Below are positions 56,937 to 64,000 of a DNA stretch of 64,000 bases, piece after piece. Both the position numbers and the translations under genes were made by a program. This DNA comes from Arachis hypogaea. Taxonomy: Eukaryota; Streptophyta; Magnoliopsida; Fabales; Fabaceae. The notes under the pieces are model-generated. The model did no database searches. It was not told where the DNA came from and saw only the letters and a program-made list of their open reading frames with translations. The first letter of the stretch is position 1, and every line of letters begins with the position of its first letter. The stretch lies in assembly GCF_003086295.3 (NCBI RefSeq), contig NC_092046.1, forward strand, positions 102,155,363 through 102,219,362, written 5' to 3'.

Positions 56937-59900
56937 TGTAACAACCCTGATTTTCGAGTACATGAGATCTTTTCTGAAAGTACGGATTTCTCCGGAAGAT
57001 CAGTAAAGGGAACACCTCTAATATATCATCAAGAATCTCAATCCTCATTGTCATTATATCATCTTTAAGCTAGAACCTCTTCTGAGGCAAGCTCGATAAT
57101 GCAATCGCGAAGAACCTAGTTTTTGAACCGTATTGGTTGGCAGTTTTGATTCTGATTTTCGTAAATAGTCTCTATTTGACGAACCGGACTTGATTCATGA
57201 GAGGAGAGAGATAATAGTATAATATTATCATTATATTAGTATTAAAAAATGCTTGAATGATATTATAAGGTTACCTGGTCTGTTTTAGTTAAAAACAGAA
57301 AATCGGTTTAACCGGGTTTACGATTTACTGGTGCAGCTTAGCACCAGCACTCTCTGATGACTTTAGCAATGCTAAGGCCTCATCATACATGTTTTATTCT
57401 CACAATAAATATGTTACTAGTGTCATTTATGCTAGTAGCTCAGAAAATAATTTTTAGAGATGTTTTTACGAGTGTTCCGATACATCTAGTTTTAGTAGTT
57501 ATACACCTGAGATATTTTAATATTATTTTAACCCACCTCCAAGCCAACCAATCACAACTCACCTTACACCCCAAGACCTCCAAAGCTGTCTCATTTCATC
57601 ATTTTGGCCGAAAATAACAAGAGAGAAAAGAGAGAAACTTTCATGAACACTTAATCTTCAAAGCTTGATTTCTTCTGAACTAAAACTCAAACCAAAACTC
57701 CGATTTCACCAAAATGATCCTCTCTTCTTCCTCTACATAACCATGTGACTTATCAAGGCTGGAAATAAGGTGAGATGGCTGTCTCCCTCCCTCTTTAATT
57801 TGGTTTTCAAGGAAACATGCTTAAACAAGTATTTTCTTGATGTTCTTCCTTAGATCTCTTGCTTAGCTTGACTCTTGGGCCAAAGATCTTTCATTTCCTG
57901 AACGTTTAAGGTGAGGATAACCTTCCTAAGATGCTGCTGAAGTTTGTTTAGTTGATGGTTTAGAGTCTTAAAGTTGTTCTTGATATGTTTTAGGAGGAAA
58001 AAGTGCTTTAAGAACACTTCAAAGAGTAACCGGATTTGGAGTAGCAAATCAAGGTAGGGTTTGACGAATTTAATCTTGATTGATTGTGTTTGAGTTGTGT
58101 AATTATGATATGGTTTGGCTGTGCTTGAAATTGATTGTTTGTATGAGTAATTCTTGTTGAAATTTTGGTAAAAATTTGATGAGATTTGATGAAATTCAAG
58201 CTATGAATGTGTGTTCTTGTGGCTTCTGGAAAACGAAATTCTAGAGCTTAAATTGAGGTTCAATTTGTGTTGAAATCATGTGGAAAAGATGGGGTTTTAG
58301 TGGCTGGAAATTTATTTTGAATTTTGGTAAAAATTGGTTGCTGAAAAGACTGAAAAACGGGTAAAAACAGAGAAAGAATCTGAAGAATATACGAAGAACA
58401 CAAAGAACACTTTGAGTGTGGTGAAGAACATTGAAGAACACCTTTTAGATCTTAGAAAGGGCAAGGAAGTAAATATTTTGGTGTTTGAGGGGTTATTTTG
58501 TAATTTCTGAAAGTTAGGGTGGTTAAAGTAGAAATATTAAAAGTTACGGGTGGTAAAAAGTGAATTTATAAAGTAAAAGGTTAAAGGAAGGTAATTTTCG
58601 AAAATATATTAATAAAATAATAAATAATAATAAAATATTAAATAATAATATTTAATTAAAAATAATATTTTAATAAAAATAATAAAATAATACGAAAAAG
58701 GCAGTTTTAAGGAAAAACTACCAAAAGTACCCATAAAGTTTACGAACGCTGACAAAAGTACCCATAAACTAAGAAAATTAACGCTGTACCCATGAAAGAT
58801 GGGTTCCGTATGACAAAAGTATCCAAATCATAATTTTTTGTTGATTTTTTAATAAAATTCCTAAACTACCCTACACTCAATCTTAACTCACTTTTTCAAC
58901 CTTTCATAACTCAATTTGCACCAACTCTTGCCATGAGTCCAAAACTACTCCTACAACAAATCAGACCGAAATCAATGGTAGTGGTGGTGGTGGTAGAGGA
59001 TCGGACCTCAACCGATTCACTCATAAGTTTATAATACATACCCAAACCAAATAAAATAAAAATGTTTAAAAAAAAGAAATACCTTTTTCTTCGCCGGCCG
59101 ACTGTAACATCATCAATGGCAGAACCTCCATCTACAGTGCCGCCTCCCTTTTTTCTCTGATTTCTCTTTACTGAACCCGCTTTCTGCATGCAAGAGTACC
59201 ACGACCCCTCTCTCTTCTCAGGTGATTGATGACAACGTTCTCCTCGGCTGGGTCAGACGCACCACGACGATGTTCTCCTCGGCTGCAACAGGGCGCGCAA
59301 CGGCAGCATTCTCCTTAGGTTGGGTCACAGGTGTGCGATGAAGGTGTTGTAGTCACCTTAATAGTGAGAGGAAGAAGCAGTGAGAGGGGAAGAGATTGGC
59401 GGTAATGAAGTAGGTGGGTGGCGGACGGTAATGAGGAGATAGGAGGAGAGTTTATGTGACTCTGTGAGGGTTTTTGAGGGATAAGTGAGGAGAGAGGAAG
59501 AAGAGAAGAAAGGGAGTGACGGTAGAATGGGGTTAGGGTGGGGTAGTTTAGGAATTTTATTAAAAAATCAACAAAAATTAGGATTTGGATACTTTTGTCA
59601 TACGGAACCCATCTTTCATGGGTACAACATTAATTTTCTTAGTTTATGGGTATTTTTGTCAGCGTTCGTAAACTTCATTAGTACTTTTGGTAGTTTTTCC
59701 TTTCTGTAAAAGCTTTAGAAAGACAACTTTAAGTGCAGAATCTCATAATTACCTTCATAAAACACTTAGGAAGAGGTAAGAACATATTAGTGAGGCAAAG
59801 ATAAATAAAAGATAAAAAGTTAAAGAAAAGAGAAAAACCAAAGAAAAAGTCTGTAAAATTTTAATGACAGAAAAAAAACAGAGATTAGTGAACGAACTAG

Positions 59901-60311
59901 GGCAACATAGTTAGTCCTTGAGTTGCGACTAGGGTTAGGTATTATATGAAAAGTTAAACTGTTTCAGTATAGACTTAATGAACCTATACTTGGGACATGC
60001 TAACTATTCATACCGAAATTTACATAAGCTTTAAATACATACGTTAAGCAGAGTAATCAGATAAAAGTAAAGAGATACAGAGAAGAGAGTAATCAGAGCA
60101 GAGTAAAGAAACAAAGAGAAAAGAGTAGTATGATAAAAAGGAGAGGACCTGTTGAAGGGTCATTTGTTGCTTGAAGCAACCCAATAGATGCTTGTTTGTT
60201 TATTTGTTGCATTAAGGCAACTCCAGAGTTATTTGTTTGTTCATCTACTGCATTGAGGCAGTAAGATAGATGGTGGTGCAACCACTGAGAATGCTTTCCT
60301 ACGGTACAGAT
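56937..60311 (+). repeat. 3' LTR of the Tekay-like element, interrupted and cut
   Basis: Matches the 5' LTR from its first base. It is split by the TIR element at 58711-59700 and broken off at 60311, where the sister LTR continues CCACACTTT but this one runs into TGATGACACG. Confidence 0.88.
58711..59700. mobile_element. Non-autonomous DNA element with terminal inverted repeats of about 165 bp
   Basis: Both ends carry the same text in inverted orientation: GGAAAAACTACC at 58711 and GGTAGTTTTTCC ending at 59700. The pairing continues through AAAAGTACCCATAAA, GGGTTCCGTATGACAAAAGT and a TTAATAAAATTCCTAAACTA segment to about 58875 and 59535. The sister LTR (51715-51726) lacks it, proving insertion. 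The target duplication is short (TTT at most). The middle (58880-59530) encodes no transposase; the GC-richer stretch 59085-59340 has no recognised product. Long inverted repeats of this type are common in Mutator-like elements, but the missing 9-bp duplication makes the superfamily uncertain. Confidence 0.8.
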
Positions 60312-63300
60312 TGATGACACGTCATCTTATGCTAGCTTTTCAAGCAATTTTCACTTGTTTCATTAGGTTTTATGCACTTTCTTGCATTGTAAGTAAGTAA
60401 TTTAGAGTGGAATTGCATGGTTTTGTTGAATCAATCAACCACCCTTTAATTGACACAAAATCATAAGGTTTGAGCTAAAATTAATTGAATTATGAATGAA
60501 CTTTAAACCTTGTGAATTTGGTGATACTTTGATTGGTTGTTTTGATTACTTGTAGGTGAAGAAAAGAAAAAAAATAAGAAAAGCATGGCTTAAGAATAGC
60601 CAAAGGTGAAGAAAAAGCATGGCATCATTGAGAAAGAAAGAAAGCTAGGTGTGGTGAGTGAACCGAGCTTCACAAAGAACAAAAGGAGGAAGCAATGCAC
60701 AAAGCTCAGTTAACTTAATGAACTGAGCATCAAAGAAAGCAAGGCAAGGACATAAAGCTCAGTTCACTAAGTGAGCTTTATCGGGCTCCTTCAAGAATAA
60801 ATTCAAAGGATAGCTTCAAGCATTGGTGGATGTTCAAGGATAGCTTCAAGCACAAGCCACCTTAAGAGGAGCTCTCCATAAGTCCAACTTAAGGACAATA
60901 AACAAAAGTGCTAGGTGGGAGACACCCCACCATGGTAAACTCTTTTCATTTTTTCTCTTTTGTAAATATTGGTAGAATAAGTTTGATTTCATGTTTTGTT
61001 TTATTTGTTGAGTTTATTTGGTAGTATAATATGTTAAATAAGGTTTTAAGGTGTTTGGGTAGCTTTTTGGAGGTTTGGAATGCTTGGTTTGGTGCAAGAA
61101 CTTGGAAAAATTTTGAAAAATAGAGCACCAACCCGCGCGTGCGCGCACCTGGCGCGTACGCGCACCTCAAGCATTTTCGACCATCCACGCGGACGCGCCA
61201 TGTGCGCGGACGCGTGGATTGAAAAATCTCACCCCTCCATACATTGGCCCGAGAGTTGCGCCTACACTGCGCCAGCACCATGCCAGAAGCACAAACCACC
61301 CGCGCGTGCGCGCACCTGGCGCGTACGCGTTCCTGAAGCTAATTGCGTAATGCGCGCGCACGCACGCTGTGCGCGTGCGCGCCGATATCGTCACCTACCC
61401 TCCTGGTACATGTCCCAGAGAGTTATGCCCAGTTTGTGCCTATCCTGTGCCTGCAACCCACGCGTGCGTGCACCTGGCACGTACGCGTCGTTTAGCCAAA
61501 CTGTGCATCGGCACGGAAGCGTGCATGACGCGTCCGCGTCGGTAAAAAAAAAAGAGTTTTTCTTTTCTTCCATTTTCTTTTATTGCATTTTCTTATTTTC
61601 ATCCATTGCATTTTAATTTTGTTTTTATAGCTTGTTCTTATTTTCTTTTCTAAGTTTCTTATTTTAATAATGGTGTTGGATTCTTATATTCAATTGTTGA
61701 GAATTTCTTGGTTAATCTTGGTGCTTTGTGACTTGTTTGGCATTAATTGTAATATTTGCTCTACACACAAGATTAGTGCTTTAGTTCTTCCTGACACATG
61801 ATCCCTTGTTTTTGTACCTCATCATCATTGAGTTAGGATGGGACCAAATGCTCTCATGCTTATCATTAATCTTGTTTGTGTCAATTATTGATTAAGCTTG
61901 ATGCAACATGCTCTTCATGTTATTCATTTATGCTTTGACTTTCCTCTTGCATCAAGTATTAATTGGTATGCCTTTGCCTATATTGTTTTCTCGCTTACAT
62001 GCGTAGCTAACATGTAGTGAGAACTTTACTCTTATTTGGCATTAGCCCCCGCCTATGTCCTAATTGCTTTAATGACTTTGTTATAGGCTTAATTTTCTCT
62101 CTTTTTCTCTCCTTTGAGGTTGGCCACCAAGAAGGAAAGAAAAGGAAAAGCTTCTAAATGGGGCAACAAACAAGTCCTTCCGCACAACCTTTTGGAGGAA
62201 CTCATCAATTGTAGCAACCTGTCCACCTTGCTCTTCTTTGCATGCACCGAGGACGGTGCAAATTTCTAAGTGTAGGGAGGTCGTCCGATCGACCTCCATG
62301 GGTAACAACTTCCTTTTTCAACACCAAATTCTTTATTTTTGTCCTTGTTAGTTAGTTGTTGCATTCAATGATAGGTTGCATGCTAGTTAGAAATTGTACA
62401 TATTTTACCACTTCTTTTTATGTTAGGACTACTTGGTTAGGGTGATGATTTCTTTTCCAAGAAACTGTTTCTAGGGCACCCTACCAATTTGAAAAAAAAA
62501 ATTTTGTGTTGAACTTGCTTGAAGAATGTATTTTGGAACATGGGTTTTGAGCTAAGAACACAAGCATGTGAGTTTTGAGCCCAATTGTGTGGTTACATCT
62601 TATAACCACTTATTTTCATTCTTGTGTGCATTGTTCTCTTTCTATGATTGTAATCTTTGATTTGTTTGATTATTTATGTCCATTGTTCCATGTATATATG
62701 CATTTATATGATTGAGGCTATTATTTCATTTAGCTCACTTACCCAAATAGCCTACCTTTTATCAACCATTGTTAGCCAAATTTGAGCCTATTTAATCCCT
62801 TTTGTTCTTAATGTTAGCACATCATTACCCTTAAGCTAAAAACAATAAATGTCCTTAATTTGGATCTTTGGTTAGCAATAGGCTAGTGAGGGTGTGTATC
62901 ATTTGGGTATGGGAACCTTGGGACATTGGTTGAAGTAAAAGTGTATTTTTTATTTTTGTTGAAAATCATGGGATTGGGTACATGCTTATGTATTAAATAT
63001 GTAAAATCATATGCATTGATACGTTTGTATATACTTTAAAAAAATGTGTGTGAAAAAAAAATGTAAACAAAATATATATATATATATATATAGAAAAAGA
63101 AAAAAAAGAAAAAGAAATAAAAAGGGGACAAAAATGCCCCAAAGTAAAGTTCAATAAAAAAATCAATGCATATGGAATGTGAACTAAAGAGAATGCATAA
63201 GTATGTGAAAAGTGGCAATCATGGGTAGCTAGGTTGTGTATTAGAATTGTATAGGTTGTTATATGTGTTTGGTGAGAGCTTAGGCTAATCAAAGATACAA

Positions 63301-63816
63301 ATTTCAAGCTCACTTGACCATATGCATCCCACCTTGACCCTAGCCCCATTACAACCTATGAATAAGTCCTCATGATGAATGTATACATGCATTGAATAAT
63401 TGTTGATTGTTAGATGAAAAAAAAATCATGGAAAGCATGATTAGAAGAGAATTGAGTGAATCGACCCGATACACTTGAGCGACTAGAGCGGATACACTTC
63501 CGGTGAGGGTTTGATGCTCAATTCCTTGTTCCCGGCTTTCATGAGCTTTCTTCTTGCAAGTCTAATTGAACTTCTTTTTGATATTTGAATTGGTAGAGTT
63601 TGTGAGTCATCATATGACCTTTGCCCCACTTGTTCATACATGCTCTTGGAGATTGATTTGCTTTTAACCAGGTAGGTAGAATCATTTTGCATTTAGTTGC
63701 ATTCATATAGATAGGTGCACATAGTTTATTTGCATTGAATAAATGTTCATATCCCTTTCCTTGTCCATCTTTATTCTTAGCATGAGGACATGCTTAGTCT
63801 AAGTGTGAGGAGATTT
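60312..63816 (+). mobile_element. Further LTR-type element sequence, no coding domain
   Basis: TGATGACACGTCATCTTATG at 60312 starts abruptly inside the Tekay 3' LTR, consistent with the first base of an inserted LTR. A GC-rich block follows at 61120-61530, then A/T-rich leader-like sequence. The part after 62040 resembles the 3' untranslated end of Athila-like elements (for example CTAAGTGTAGGGAGGTCGTC at 62266 and AAGTGTGAGGAGATT at 63801, the latter like a polypurine tract directly before a new LTR). No Gag, protease or polymerase motif is present. Two different elements may be involved. Confidence 0.5.
61120..61530. repeat. GC-rich GCGCGTGCGCGCACC array
   Basis: Multiple copies of GCGCGTGCGCGCACCTGGCG- and GCGTACGCG-type alternating purine-pyrimidine words between ordinary spacers. 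Frames on both strands (61080-61616, 60946-61299, 61167-61394) are long only because stop codons are rare in this composition. Confidence 0.8.
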
Positions 63817-64000
63817 GATAAACCCCGATTTCGTGGTTCATCTTGTGCTTAATTTGGGGGATTTTATCAACTTTTCTCACATTTATTCAGTGAATTAGCA
63901 TGATTTTGCAATTCTCCCTTGATTTGTGCTTAAATGTGAAAACATGCTTTTTAGGCCCTAAAATTGGTGATTTTAATTCACTTTAATTCCATTCGATGCC
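63817..64000 (+). repeat. Start of another LTR, cut by the window edge
   Basis: TGATAAACCCCGATTTCGTG follows a purine-rich tract (AAGTGTGAGGAGATT), the expected layout for the 3' LTR of the element whose untranslated end lies upstream. It does not resemble the sequence at 60312 closely enough to be its partner by eye. Confidence 0.5.

Larger units (their letters stand above)
49951..60311 (+). mobile_element. Tekay/Del-like Ty3 chromovirus, internally deleted
   Basis: 5' LTR 49951-53700, tRNA-iMet primer site, degraded gag-pol 53909-56899 with a chromodomain end, polypurine tract, and 3' LTR 56937-60311, which is cut by another element and carries a TIR element at 58711-59700. The LTRs start TGTAACAACCC and end in TTACA, as in Tekay/Del elements. 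They differ by a few percent over their first 150 bases. It inserted into the second LINE. The target duplication cannot be checked because the right end is missing. Confidence 0.88.

Noticed and set aside
58911..59189. Minus-strand frame inside the long-TIR element as a transposase
   Set aside because: Ninety-two codons without a DDE or zinc-finger pattern; too short and of low complexity in parts.
61080..61616. 178-codon plus-strand frame, with minus-strand counterparts, in the GC-rich array
   Set aside because: Repeats of GCGCGTGCGC contain few stop codons in any frame; no domain or start context is present.

Overview
This is a nuclear window from a dicot plant, most likely a legume of the peanut genus (Arachis). 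The genus call is an inference from the style of the repeats: LTRs carrying GCGTTTAACGCC and GCGTACGC motif arrays, and gag-only Ty3 elements. No database search was made. The window has one apparently intact host gene, three broken host-type gene fragments, and otherwise nested transposable elements.

Layout. 1-3611: left end of a minus-strand Ty3-type element (gag start, leader, tRNA-Asp primer site, LTR). 3612-9182: gene-free DNA with one LTR-like block and a MITE-like repeat upstream of the gene. 9183-13099: a two-exon leucine-rich-repeat receptor kinase of the LRR-XI (RGI/RCH1-like) group, with all kinase motifs. 14089-17686: a Mutator-like element with internal tandem duplications and a truncated FAR1-type DNA-binding exon pair. 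17922-23937: a complete Ty1/copia element on the minus strand with a 5-bp target duplication, its polyprotein broken by three nonsense codons. 24488-25042: an alternating 95/119-bp tandem array. 26228-29873: a 3.6-kb solo LTR inside another tandem array.

31725-32770: an intron-bearing, frameshifted fragment of a class III HD-Zip gene (ATHB15/ATHB8-like). 34001-39975: a LINE (L1 type) with a 12-bp target duplication. 40427-40516: a fragment that looks like pyruvate decarboxylase with an internal stop. 40517-48540: a 5'-truncated gag-protease element of the same family as 1-3611, in the opposite orientation, without reverse transcriptase. 48541-49950: a second LINE of the same family. 49951-60311: a Tekay/Del-like chromovirus with 3.75-kb LTRs that lost most of its reverse transcriptase; its 3' LTR carries a 990-bp long-TIR DNA element and is cut by another element. 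60312-64000: parts of further LTR elements.

Only the receptor kinase looks functional. The transposons form a datable nest: several insertions can be read against an empty-site copy in the same window (sister LTR or sister tandem unit). The nonsense codons in the element ORFs all look like C-to-T (or G-to-A) transitions, as expected from decay of methylated DNA.
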